Below, in pieces: positions 23,550 through 35,640 of a DNA stretch of 64,000 nt. The position numbers and the translations under genes were made by a program. Below the pieces are notes generated by a model. It had not been told where the DNA came from and made no database searches. It worked only from the letters and a program-made list of their open reading frames with translations. Each line of letters begins with the position of its first letter. The stretch's first letter is position 1. The stretch is taken from the NCBI RefSeq assembly GCF_000004075.3, contig NC_026655.2, forward strand, positions 24,227,489-24,291,488. Reading direction: 5' to 3'. The DNA comes from Cucumis sativus (taxonomy: Eukaryota > Streptophyta > Magnoliopsida > Cucurbitales > Cucurbitaceae).

Positions 23550-24060
23550 AAAAAAACTTATTTTATATGGTACTAAAACATCTTGAAATTTGTAGTTTAA
23601 TTCCTCTATTCTTTATTGTACTTAAAAAAAATGCTTAATTAGTAGTTTAATTCCTATTCGTTATTGTAATTAAAAAATGTTTAATTATTAGTATTCCTAT
23701 TCTTTATTGTATACTTTAGAAAAAGTGTTTAATTAGTAGTTTAATTCCTCTATTCTTTATTGTACTTAAAAAAAAGTGTTTAATTAGTAGGTAAAATCAT
23801 AAAGTTTTCTTCTAACAAAAGTGGAACTTATTGACATAAATATAATAAATAAGCAATTTGTATATTAAATTCAATTTAAGAAGTAAAATCATACAAGTTT
23901 CCATAAAAAAAAAGAAAAAAGAAAAAAAAAGTGGAACTTATTAACATAAATATAATAAATAAGGAGTGTGTGTATTAAATTCGATTTGGAAAGTAAAACC
24001 ATGCGAGTTTACTTATGGAATTGATTAACATAAAAATAAGAAGTAAACACACTTTGTTGT
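23550..24060 (+). repeat. Two short degenerate tandem arrays
   Basis: Bases 23596-23800 contain about four degenerate units built on TTAATTCCTCTATTCTTTATTG. Bases 23821-24060 contain about three units built on GTGGAACTTATT(G/A)ACATAAATA. The unit-1 counterpart (10270-10400) has a single unit, so the arrays expanded after duplication. Confidence 0.75.
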
Positions 24061-25419
24061 ATTAAATTCAGAAAGAGACAAATTGTAGAGATTAAATTAA
24101 AGTAATAATTAATTTCTTTTCATATACTTTGAATCCTCTCTACTTTAGAATGAGAGTGAGCAAAAAGTTGATTGACAAACAGCACCATTAATTAATTTCC
24201 TAATTGTGATTTAACATTTCTAATCTTTTCTTTATGATTATAATTTGAGCAATTAATTTTTGGTCGGTCGAAAAGCAAACTTTCTTTTCTTTCCTTTTGT
24301 TTTTCTTTTGGGAAATAAACAAAGTTTGGTGTTTTTCTTGATTGGATTTGCATACGTGGTTTAATGATTTCTAGTTCGTCCAATACTTAATTGATCTAAA
24401 CTTTTAAATCTTAATTAGGTATCATTATTGCCACGTAGATTAAACTTTTTTAAAGTTGTCTATCTAAATTTTTAAATCTTAGATCATCTTGATGTAAATT
24501 AAACTTTTTAAAAGTTCAAATATTGTTTTGAACGTAATGTTTAGGCCATCATCGAAATAAGGTCATAATAAGGTCATGTAAACTTTTAAATCTCAAGTCA
24601 TCATGATGTAAATTAAACTTTGTAAAGTTCAAATCATGGAAGGTAAAGTACTTCTAAATCTTAGGTCATGATAGGATGTAAATTGAAATTTATTATGTTT
24701 AATTTTTTTTAATAAAGTGAATTTGAGTGGGTTGGTATGAATTTAATTGGACCAATAATCTATACCAAACACCTCATTTTCATTTTCAAGGTTGAATAAA
24801 AAGATCTATTATTAAAAGATTTGGAAAATGGTTCCATAAAAATAACATTGATTATGTATGTTAGAAACGTTGATACTGTGATTCGAATTTTCCTACTCCA
24901 AATTTACTAGGAAAATGAGTAACCATAATCATCTTTTTTTCTTTTTATGTGGGAAAAATAATTTTTTGTCCTGAGTTAGGTCTAATTTTCATTTTGATCA
25001 TTAAGGTTTAAGATGTTACCCATAAATTTTAGTTTTGTATTGATTTGGCCCCTAAATTTAAAGATATTATATTTTTACTTTTTTTTTAAAAAAAATACCA
25101 ACTGTGGGTTAGAAGGTACACTCAAACATTCTCACTAGGTAAACACTCTTTTAGCACTCTCATCGTATATTCCATATATATTCATTAAAGCACAAATGCA
25201 TAAAAAGTTCAAGGACTAGAGATAATTCCATACAACTATAACAAAGTATTGACATTTAGAGGGATAAGGGAAGGTGAGTAATTGACAAAAAGTTTACTTT
25301 TAGATGTCCGTACGCATGTGTAGTTGCATATATCTTTCCATAACTTGATAGAGCTTTAAGAGCAGTTGTTGAAAACTATTTTGTTTCTTTCCAACCATAT
25401 GACTCATAAAACAGCAGTC

Positions 25420-25590
25420 ACAAAATTGAGTCAAATCATATCTCTTTTTGTAGGGATATTGTTGTTGAAGATTTTATTGAGTCAAATCATATCTCTTTTT
25501 GTAGGAAGATTGTTGTTGAAGATTTTGTTGAGAAAGATTTTTGTAGTGAAATTGAGTCGAATCATATCTCTTTATTTGAGAAAGATTATT
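25420..25590 (+). repeat. About 54-bp tandem repeat, three units
   Basis: Units beginning TTGAGTC(A/G)AATCATATCTCTTT occur near 25424, 25478 and 25552, separated by GTTGTTGAAGATTTT. The third unit is degenerate. The open frame across it has no recognisable domain. Confidence 0.8.
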
Positions 25591-27059
25591 TTGTTGACTC
25601 ATGTGATACTTTGTAATCCTTGTGTAATATCAGCCTTGTTTAAGAGATATTTGTGTTATGGGGCACTAGATGGAGAGATGTTCGATAGATTCATTATCTG
25701 ATTTGCACATAACACACCAACTTTGGACTTAAACTCGTTGATTTGATTCTTTTTTCAATCAAATCCGAGGTCAGAACACGATCATGCACTAAAGTCCATA
25801 AACCAAAACCCTATATTTTTACTTTTACATTCTAATTTTGTTTCAAGTTTTTTTCTTCTTAGAACTCAAAGTTTTGAAATTACATTAAATACTCATTTTT
25901 AGTTAATGGCTATTAGTTGAATGAAAAGATTTATCCAATAAAATTAGATATTAATAACTTTCCATTACTACTAAACTTAATTAAAAAAAATTTAATATTT
26001 CAACTTTTCTTAAACTTTGTTATCGTTCTAACACTTAACCCTTAAAATTGAAGATGATCGAGAAATTATTGTAAATAAATGAAATGTTTTGATTAGAAAA
26101 AAAATAAACTTGAAACTGAACTGTAGGATTTAATTAAAACCTACTTATCAAATAGAAATCAAACTCACAAAACTTAAGATGAAGGTGTAGTTTTTTCTTT
26201 AAAACTTTACTTTTAGGTTTAAGGAAGCTGAGGTTTCTCAATGAAGCCTATATACGATTACAACGTTCTATATACTTTAAACTAAAATAAAATAAATGTA
26301 AAGTTATCTATATGGATTTTTAATAGAGCAACTTACATCATTAGAAGAAAGAAAAAAACAAAAAAACTAAATTAGGTTCATGTGAGTTATAACTTTTAAA
26401 TTGGAAAAACGATAAATTCGTAGCTCGTATTTGTCGATGGACTTGAAGAAAAATACCCCATTTTAAAAATAAATATAGTCATTTGATTACCTTCTGATTG
26501 ACATATAATTACCACCATGCGACAACTGTCATCTGATTATCAGCATCTAACTATCATCTGATCATATAGTCGTTTGATTACTTTTTTATTTTCATCTGAT
26601 CAATTTTTTATTTAGTTAGCTTTTTGATATAGTTATTTCATAGTAATTTTTATATTACTTGATTGCTATCGTATACTAAATTGTTAATGATAGTGACTTG
26701 TCATCTTATTGTTATTTAATTTAATTTTGATAGTTATTTAATTGCAAATAAAATCGAATGCTAACTTACAAATTTTCTTTTACAATTATTAAGAGTTCTA
26801 GTATTATGTCATTGTTACGATTGTTATATAGTTGCTAATGATACCAATTGTGTATGATTACTATATGATAATTAGTCAACAATATTGACATCATTATCTA
26901 ATTAATATATGATACCAATTCTTAATGTTATTGAATACAACTTGATAATGATTTTGATAGTTGTCTAATTGCTATTTGATATTAGTAGTTATTTGATTAA
27001 TATGGATTCCTAACCAATTGTTGTCCAATAATTATATAATTCTTGTTCGATTAAAATAT

Positions 27060-27370
27060 ATTGTGTGTGAAGCCGCCTCTTCTGACCGGAGATCCACGCA
27101 GCTCACCCAAGAAGAACCCACGCCAGAGAGTCTCCAACAAACCACGTGAAGAAACCCACGACCGAAAAACTCAGTCAAACCACGCTGAAGGGCGGAACCC
27201 GTCGCCAACTGGCATTCCGGTCGACGCCCTCAACGTCAACCTCTTCACCGTCGGTTGCCTCTCTCCTCTTCCTTTTGTTTGTTTGTACGGCTGCACCTTT
27301 TCTCTCACTGTCTTTGTCAGCTCCCCCCCTCTCTCTATCTCCTTCTTTCTTTTCCCAATTAAAAAACCTA
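27060..27370 (+). other. GC-rich island of unknown origin
   Basis: An abrupt change from AT-rich DNA to about 300 bp rich in CCACG, CCGTCG and CTCTCTC words, with open frames on both strands (plus 27061-27456, minus 27171-27581). It resembles a plant gene leader or first exon carried inside the unit-2 insertion. I do not recognise a protein. Confidence 0.35.
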
Positions 27371-27882
27371 AAGGAGAAGATGAAAACAATTGTAAACCTC
27401 TTAAAATATTTTTCATTTCTGCAATAACAAAAAAAGAAAGATATCTTTCATATTGAAAGCTATATGTGATGATGATATCATTGATGACTGCAATCATTAA
27501 TATACCTTTCAGTTTTGAGAAACCAGGAACAAATATTTGAATGTGCATTCCATAATCCTTAGTAAATTTTATAATAATCATGAAATTTCATGCTATGTTT
27601 GTTAATTATTTATTTAATTCATCGTCAATGCTAATTGTAATTTATATATTGCAGTTGACTTTTTTTCATTTATTGAATACAATTAATGCTTGAGTCAAAC
27701 ATGTAGCATTATTTCAATACATATATAATATATATAGATATATATACCCCACAATAATTAAAATAAAAGGTGAAATATTAATATAAAAAGCGTGAAGAGA
27801 ATAATAGTTTTTGTTTACATAAAATAATTAAAGATACAGATTCATTTGTATTTGGTAGTATTATTGGTTGCACAATATGCAT

Positions 27883-30714
27883 TTACATATCTTCCACTTC
27901 ATGGTTGTATTTATATGAAGTTGAAGCTTCTTGCATGGACTCCCATTCTTCAACTGTTGTCTCTAAAAACTTATTCCAATCATTTGAGTTCCTTTGCTCA
28001 CTTCCTTCTAAGTCTCCTTCTAAACCTTCACTTCCCATGCATTCATATTCAAACATATCTTGCCTCTTCAAGTTCATGTAATAAAAAAAAAAAGAACTAG
28101 AAAAGTGAGAAGTATTTCGATTTGTTTGAATTGACTTTTAAAATAGATTTCGTCTTAATTTAATTAGTTTATGAGGAAGAGTCGTCAAACCTCAAAGCTT
28201 GGAGCAAAGTTTTTGTCAAGAGGAACACATTCCAAAGCATTAGTGACCATTGCATTCCATGACTTGTTTGACACCTTCTTACCAAGTAACTTCATGATCA
28301 ATGCATGAAAAGGAAATTGGTTTAACAACTTTTAGATCATTATCTAAATAAAAATGGGTAAGTGACGAAGAACTTCGATGATACTTTTTTAAGTTTACCT
28401 TTCTTAAGTAAAGAGGACCCTTTTCTTCATAAGTTCTTAAAAAATCATCAACCGTTTTGATGCCTTGAGAAGATAATATTTTATGATAAACACCATTTCT
28501 TCTAATTCTTTCTAATCTCCATATCTCGTCTTCCCTTTGTGGAGGGTGGTGCTTCTTGCTCCCTACATTGAAGCAAAACAAACTATGTATGTATTAGAAA
28601 GAAAGAAGAAAAAAATGTTCAGTTTAATTTGAATAAAAAAATATAAAATAGTTAACTACCTTTTCCTCGATGATCCAAGACTCTAAATGGTTGAGATACA
28701 GATTCTCTAATTCTTGGAAACTTGCCATAAATTTTATCATCCGCAATTCTTAAACCTAATCGAAACTGTTTGGATCTCACCCAACTTGAATTGTCTGTGA
28801 AGCTCAAACTCTTGATGAACCCAACTCCATTTTTGAGATGAAGTTTCAAATCATTACCCACAATTAAGGGCCTTTTTCCATCCCTTCGAGACAAAATGTT
28901 TTGGCTCATGAACTCTTCCGAGTCTCCGTCGAGGACGATGACCTCAATTTGTGCTATCGACAATGGCCCGTCGGAGACGATGGCATTGGAATGATTGACA
29001 TCAATAAGTGCAACTTGTAATGCATCACCATTCCCCATATCTATCTCGTTGTTGGTAAAAATAGTGGAAGGGATTTGGTTGAGAAAACATAACCTAAACT
29101 TGGTTGTTTCTTCATTGTTATGATTATTTAGTTGGATAGTGCTGCAAAAAACAATCATAAAGTGAAACAAAACCATGCAAAGATATTAATTAATTAGGAG
29201 GGTGAATGCAAACAGTGAGAAGTAATTCAATTTTTTTTTGAAAAAATAGAAATTAACCTTGAAGATGACGATGAAAGAAATTGAATGTAAGACATAAACT
29301 GTCTATCAAATTCCTCACTGACCTGAAAAGGAAAAAAAAAAATTAATGAAACTAATTTGAATCTTGATAGTGCAAAAAATGAGGACTGGTTTTTATTTTT
29401 TCTTCTGAAAAAAGATACGGTAGGGTCAGTTAGGATTGGTTTTATTTGGAAGAAAAATGAGGATTGGTTTTAAGAATGGAAAAGGTTTGGAATTTCCCAC
29501 TGGACATAATTTGTGGATGAGAACAAAATTATAGATAGGTTCAATTGGGGAGGGGAAAAGAAGCCATTTCAATGAGGTGAAAAAATCGACTAGAGTTTGG
29601 TTGAGGATTCTATTGAAAAAATCTAGAGTTCTCGTAATCTCTATAACACATACGTAGGAGATACTCGAGTCAATACTTGAGGTGTTGAAAGAAAACATTT
29701 TGTTTTCAAGGGTTTTGATACCTCTAACCTCACATTTTTGTTCTATCAAAGATGAAAGTCACATATCCAGAGGTTGAATAGTTTTGGATTTTGAATATGG
29801 GTGTTTAGACAAGAATAAGACGGATGAAGGGATAAATTATATTGGTGTATGTGTACCGGACATCTTAACTAAGTTGACACATTCATATTACTACCCTCGT
29901 CATACTAGAATTGGTCTAGAGAAGTGATTCATAGCCAAGAACGATAGGAACAAGATCGAGCAAGAGGAGAGATCATGAGAAGAAAAGTACTCTTAATTTA
30001 CACACAAAATCAAGAGTACTAGAAAAGAGATAGAGAAGGAGATTGAAATTACCAGCCGACAAAGAATAGCTTCCATTTGAGACCATAATTGAGGTGACAA
30101 AATGTTAGCTACAATGTCGGACGCGGCTTCAGAACTAAGAAAAAGAAAAACACCCCAAGTTCGTAAATCTAATGATCGCAAAATCCATAACAAAAAAAGA
30201 AAAGAAGAAGAAGAGCAAACCAAGGTGTTGGGATAGAGTTAGATGTTATTTTAGGGCTAGTTTCAGAAGGTCGATATGTTGGAGGCGTTGACGAGCCCAC
30301 TCTAAATTTACTCTAAATCTCACAAACTTTTAAGAGAAGAAATTTGTTCTCTTAGAAAACTCAATAACACACAAGAGAAGAATGTTGTTCTCTTGAAACT
30401 CACTTACTTTCTAAAACTCAATTTGCTTCTATTGATTTGATTCTTTTTATCTTTTGTATACAAATGAAGGAAATGATCTCTATATATAGTATTCAAGAGA
30501 CACTTCCTAAAAGACACAAAATAAATGAAGTACATGAATACATACCATTCATGTACTTGAATAATTACATGTATCTAGAAATGCATATGTATCTTGAAAC
30601 TAGAAATGTATCTATTAATGTGTTATCCATAATGTATCTAGCTTATTAATTTCTAACACGATATTCATGTTCATTGTGAAGGTTTTGAAAGTCCCTCTTT
30701 TTGTCGTTCTCCAT
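27883..30714 (-). pseudogene. CBP60-like tandem copy B, exon 1 split by a solo LTR
   Basis: Seven exons parallel those of copy A: exon 1 in two pieces (30664-30714 and 30221-30276) flanking an LTR, then 30053-30134, 29258-29322, 28660-29141, 28399-28562, 28191-28289 and 27883-28065. All downstream splice sites, phases and the CBP60 core (GKRPLIVGNDLKLHLKNGV, FTDNSSWVRSKQFRLG) are intact, and exons 2, 4, 5 and 6 have exactly the lengths of A. The only break seen is the LTR: reading from the ATG runs into it after about 20 codons and stops at TAA. The full-length protein is therefore lost. A 5'-truncated product starting at an in-frame ATG in exon 2 (SQMEAILCRL) is conceivable if transcription starts in the LTR. 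Confidence 0.8.
30277..30658 (-). mobile_element. Copia-like solo LTR in exon 1 of CBP60-B
   Basis: A 382-bp element with TG...CA ends (TGTTGGA at 30277 and TCTAACA ending at 30658) flanked by an exact 5-bp target duplication CGATA (30272-30276 and 30659-30663). On the minus strand it reads TGTTAGAAATTAATAAGC..., with a TATA box at about 30479-30488 and an A-rich region after it, the layout of a Ty1/copia LTR. No internal retrotransposon domains flank it, so it is a solo LTR left by recombination. Its TATA points in the sense direction of CBP60-B. Confidence 0.9.
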
Positions 30715-30763
30715 ATTTTAGTTTGAAACTAGCTATTTGAAGTAAGGCAAAAAGAAGTCTGGG

Positions 30764-30771
30764 TATATATA
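30764..30771 (-). promoter_or_regulatory. TATA box of CBP60-B
   Basis: TATATATA on the minus strand 50 nt before the original ATG at 30712-30714, aligned with the boxes of copies A and C. Confidence 0.5.
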
Positions 30772-32739
30772 ATAATTTTGGCCGATATGTGTATATATCT
30801 TTTTAAATTATTTGTTACCTTTTTGATAGAAGATACTTCGAAAATTCATCTGAATTTGCTGAATTCAGATATATTATATTGATGAGAGAGAAAGAAACAG
30901 TATAAAGGTGTAACCCAAGGAATAGAAAGGTTTATGAAATCAAAGGAGAAAGGTTAGAAGGAGAGATTAGGTTACTTCCCAATGAAAAAAAGTTTATTTT
31001 TTTCTTTTTTTGAAAATATATTTTTATGGTCTAGATTAAGTTTGAGTTAGGTTATAATTAATCTTTTACTTTAGAAAGATACAAAATAATTTGTGTGGGC
31101 AAGCACTAGGATAAATTTAAGAATGATATTGTTTGGTGGTTCTTCAGGTCAAAATGTGAAGCTTTCTTTTAAGAGAAGGATAAGCATAGTGGGGGAGAAT
31201 AAAAAAGGAAGAAGCAAAGCTGTAAAGTTGATTGTAAGAATTGGAAAAGGCAAGAGGGGAGAGAGAGAAAACGAAAATAGACAAAAATATATGAATATAA
31301 ATGTATATATGAGATCAGAATGCATGTCTTGAAGAGAGAGGTAAGGGAGATTCAAAAGAAAAAGGGGTCATGTTTCCCTATTTACAAATCCCCATGTGTA
31401 CGTTCATAGTACGTACTTAGGTTGTCACTGATCTGATACTTGAAACTTAGCTTCATTCATTAACAATAACAAATAAGAACACCAGAAATAATTAACAGTT
31501 GTTGGAGAGATAAGAAGGTGAGGAAAGATAAAGGAATGAAAGCATTCGAATTATTGAGGGATACCATTCTTATGGGTATTTTTTAAACAGTTTTTCATAT
31601 ATATATAAAAGACTAATAGTGAGAGTATTTTTCATATATATTTAAAATGGTTGACAGCACAAGTCATGAGAAAATGTTTTGTTATTTTATTGTGGGGTAT
31701 GTTCTCTATTATATACTTAACTTTTCTTACTTGAACCACTTATAGCCTTGTACATTATGATATATTATTTTTACATCATTTAAGAACTATATAAAGATGA
31801 TGATTTTGTGCAAAGCTCTAGAGCTAATTGGTTGGACATGAGCCTTAGCTAATATTGAGGTTAGCACATGGACTCCAGCTTTATTGCAACTATTTGATTA
31901 AGCTATATTATATACCATCAACTTAAACTAAAACCAATCTTTGAAACTATATAACATAAACACACACAAGTATGACTATAGTTTAAACAAATGCATGTTA
32001 GTTGTACGACAACCCTTAAATATGTGTCAAATATCAATATCGATGTGTATTTTTAGAAAAGCTATAAATATATGAGAAAAACTTACAAGGTCTCGTGTAG
32101 ATTATAGTTAATTTTTTTAGAATTTTGTATTTTGTGTTTAAAACATCTCTAAAATTTCAAAGATTTCAAAAATACTTTTTAAAAAGAATTAAAAAAATAT
32201 TCTTACCATTTAGTTTTAAAAAATCTACAAATGCTACTGCAGGTCGTATAGTTCAACCTTTTTTTAATGGTGTTTTCATATTCTACTTTTTTTACATTTT
32301 AATATTACAACTTAATTATGTGCCTCTTCAAGGGGTGATTTTGATTTTGAAAAATAGGATTGTTTTGAAATTAAAACAAAAAAAAGTTACTGAATGAAAT
32401 CGCAAAACTTAATTATGTGCCTCTTTGGTTGTTCGAAAGGCCAATGCTCTTAATTACGTAACTTTTCTAAACTACTGTTGTCTTTTCAAGTTAATGTATT
32501 TATGCTACTGATAATCGGGTTTATGTGATTGGTAATCCATCACCTTCTTCTATTGTTCATGCAAATATATAACTCAATCTTCTTAATATCCACCTTTTGC
32601 TAATTCCAACGATTTCATGAAAATTACGATTTTATTTTGGAGTTATAAAAGTTGATGAGTACACCCTACAATATTAACCCAAATAAAATCGAGATTTCAA
32701 CAAACCAACTACAATGTGAGCAAATGAGTCATTAGAATG
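30772..32739. other. CBP60-B upstream flank (unit 2)
   Basis: The sequence matches the region upstream of copy A in order (about 13800-14720, then 18290-18600). The intervening unit-1 stretch carrying the LINE and CACTA debris is absent here. No gene is seen. Confidence 0.5.
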
Positions 32740-34575
32740 ATTGTCATTATCAACATATATTATGCTCATCCAGCTCGGAGCTCCAATAGATCTCCATTTT
32801 CATGGAGATTTTCTGCTTTGCCTTTTTCTCTAGACCTTTCTTTTGAAGATCAATGGACTGCTCATCTCTCAGTCTCAGATACACGGCCACCGCACCAATT
32901 TGGCTGCCATTGCCTTATGCGGTTACGTGCATTTAGTTTCAAGCACCAGTCCCACCGTTTCGCTTCTCTATTGTTTCCTAAATTTGTTGTATGCGTCGGT
33001 CGATTGCGTGTATTTACTGTGCCATCTCTCTTGCGACGTACTTCAATCTGAGCCGAGCCAAAAAAATGACGTCTCGTGATTCCTCCGGTTCCGACAATGG
33101 CCTATTACCTCTTACTGTTTCCACTTCCAGCCGACGTCACGATGTTGAGTCTGGACTCTCCTCCGGCGAAAGCATTGACGAGGAGAAAGAAGAGGGTGTA
33201 TCGGATTCCTTCGACATTGACAACACCAAAAATGTCCCTCTACAGATACTCAAGCGATGGTGGCAAGCTGCATCGGTGCTTAATGCCTCTTGGAGATTTC
33301 GATATACTTTGGACTTAAAAAAGGAGGAAGAGAAAGAACGAAGGAGGTGGATGATTAGAGCGCATGTACAAGTGATAAGGGCAACGCTGCTTTTCAAATT
33401 GGCAGGGGAACAACAAATTTGTTCATCAGTATCACCTCCACTGTCAAGTAGTGACTATTACATTAGTTTGGAACAACTTGCTTCATTGACTCGTGATCAA
33501 AACTTGTCTTCTTTACAACAGCATGGAGGAGTTAAAGGCTTATCAAATTTGTTGACAACAGTACCGAGAAAGGAATATCAGGAGATGAAACTGATTTGCT
33601 TAACAGAAGAAACGCATTTGGATCAAATAAGTATCCAAGTAAATTGAAAAAGGACGGAGCTTCTTGAGATTTCTTTAGGAAGGTTGGCAAGATTTAACCT
33701 TAATCATCTTGATCATAGCTGGAGAGGGTGTGGGTATTAAAACAGAGGGTGTAGAGGAAGGATGGTATGATGGAGAAAGTATTGGCTTTGCTGTGTTTCT
33801 TGTCATAATGGTCACAGCGATTAGTGATTATCAAAAGTCCCTTCAGGTTCAGAATTTAAATGAGAAAAAGCAGAACATATACAAGTAGCTAAAGATCTTC
33901 AGCGATGGTAGAACTTTAAGGGTCTCGATATTTGACCTTGATGTTGGGGATGTTGTACCTCTTAAAATTGGAGATCAGATCCTTACTTGATGGAATATTG
34001 ATCACTGGGCATTCACTTGCCATAGATGAATCTAGCAATATGACAGGCGAAAGTAAGATTGTTCGAAAGGAGCAGAAGGCACCCTTTTTGATGTCTAGTT
34101 GTAAGGTTGCAGATGGAGTTGGTACCATGATGGTAACTGCCGTTGGAATCAATACTGAATGGGGATTGTTGATGGCAAGTATCTCAGAGGATACTGGGGA
34201 AGAAACTCCCTTGCAGGTCCGGTTGAATGGAGTTGCAACTTTCATCGGCATAGTTGGGCTTGCAGTTGCAATTTCTGTGCTAGCCATCCTTTTGGGCAGA
34301 TACTTCACGGGAAATACACACGATGCAAATGGGAACCCTCCATTTCGGCGTGGCCATACGAGTCAAAGTGATGCTGTCAAATGGAGTTATTAAAATGGTT
34401 ACTGTTGCTGTTACTATTGTGGTTGTGGCAATTCCGGAAGGTTTACCTTTGGCTGTCACCCTAACACTAGCGTACTCCACGAGGAAAATGATGGCTGGTA
34501 AAGCACTGGTTCTTAGGCTGTCTGCTTGTGAAACCATGTGCTCTACAACAACAATATGCAGCGATAAAGACTAGG
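32740..34575 (+). pseudogene. Intronless, 3'-truncated plasma-membrane-type Ca2+-ATPase pseudogene (ACA8/9/10-like)
   Basis: After a leader-like stretch (32760-33065), the ATG at 33066 opens an ACA-type N-terminus: LNASWRFRYTLDLKKEEE, then IRAHVQVIRATLLFKLAG, HGGVKGLSNLL, IKTEGVEEGWYDG, a TGES actuator motif (with an extra Asn before it), the GINTEWGLLMASISED segment, [15 protein letters not shown] and finally ICSDK, the phosphorylation site, where similarity ends and a stop follows. The ATP-binding domain and later membrane segments are missing. Lesions include frameshifts near 33560, 33645 and 33965, in-frame stops near 33679 and 33885, and a frameshift near 34370. All segments abut without introns, although plant ACA8-type genes are intron-rich, so this looks like a retrocopy cut at its 3' end. 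The N-terminal calmodulin-binding domain is still readable. Confidence 0.85.
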
Positions 34576-34644
34576 AAAAATTGAAGTTTAATTTCATATA
34601 AATATCTATTTTGAGATGCTTTTGCAATTTATCCTATTATCAAT

Positions 34645-35640
34645 CGTGACTTAAAATTTTAGAATCTAAAAAATTACATTATATAGAGGTGCATCGTTCT
34701 TCCTACTCTGGTCGCATAGGGGTGCATGCATAGAACCACAAAAAGTTATTTCATTACACAATTGAGGGAGAAGTCTTTCCCTACTCAACAATGAAAATAC
34801 TCATGAAAGCATACCTCAACAAGGGGATATGCAACCCAAAAAATAGTCCATATACTAACTCAACCCAAAGACAAAAGTAGGATGCTAGGCTAAAAGACAA
34901 AAATGGGAAATGCAAACCAAAGATTAACCAAAGACAAGAATTGGACCCACTTCAAACCAAAAATAAGAAGCAAGGCTCTGAAAAAACAGAAAAACAAGAA
35001 TTGGTAGAAGGTAGGAAAATATGGGAGTGTCTTATTGGATTTAACAATTTAAACAATTCTTATTTTTCTGTTTTTTCTAGAGCCTTGCTTCTTGTCTTTG
35101 TTTTGAATTGAGTCCGATTCTTGTCTTTTGGTTAGTCCATGGTTTGGGATTGCCCACTTTCATTTTCTTGCTTTTTGTCTTTGGTTCGAAGTGGGTCCGA
35201 TTCTTGTCTTTGCTTAGTCTTTGGTTTGGAATAATCCACTTTCCTTTTCTTCCCTTTATAGACGCCTTTCCCATTTTTGTCTTTTTCGATCTAGACTCTA
35301 GAGTCTAGCACCTTGCTTCTTGTCTTTGGGTTGAGTAAGTATTGACTATTTTTTGGTTATAGATCATTCAATCCAATGGCAGTGGATATCAGGGAAGGGA
35401 AAATGAAGAAGAAGAAGGAAGCGAAAAAAAGAAGAAGAAATGGAGGTGGCATTTGACAGCTGAATCGTTTGGTAAATATGAAGATAAGGAGGGAAGAAGA
35501 AGAAGTATATCCTCGTTGCGGTGCATGAGAGGAAGACAGTTTAGAGGAATGGGTGGAGAAACAAACACAAGCAGAAGAAGAGCAAGGAAAAAAGTTAAAC
35601 CTATATTAAAATATTGTTTCAAATTTTAATAAAAATAGAC
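34645..35640. repeat. Long foldback (inverted-repeat) element, copy 2
   Basis: Homologous to 22305-23220 over its whole length. Left arm about 34795-35005 and right arm about 35075-35360 fold back on each other, for example CAAGAAGCAAGGCTCTG-type sequence on the left and CAGAGCCTTGCTTCTTG-type on the right. The purine-rich tail to 35600 is shared with copy 1. It starts about 70 bp after the end of the ATPase pseudogene. Confidence 0.7.

Larger units (their letters stand above)
24840..27545. other. Unit-2-specific insertion of about 2.7 kb
   Basis: Unit 1 runs continuously from 10890 to 10990, but the corresponding unit-2 sequences are separated: the left flank ends near 24840 and homology resumes near 27545. 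The inserted DNA holds a tandem repeat (25420-25580), an unusual AT-rich stretch of dispersed TGATT/TAGTTAT words (26440-27050) and a GC-rich island (27060-27370). No terminal repeats or transposase are recognised, so the nature of the insert is open. Confidence 0.5.

Noticed and set aside
29993-30223. Continuous open frame across intron 1 and exon 2 of CBP60-B
   Set aside because: It starts at TTG, crosses a conserved donor and acceptor that also work in A, C and D, and the equivalent frame is stopped in A and C.
32737-33051. 104-residue frame upstream of the ATPase pseudogene
   Set aside because: It lies in the leader of the retrocopy, has no recognisable domain and overlaps the true N-terminal frame.
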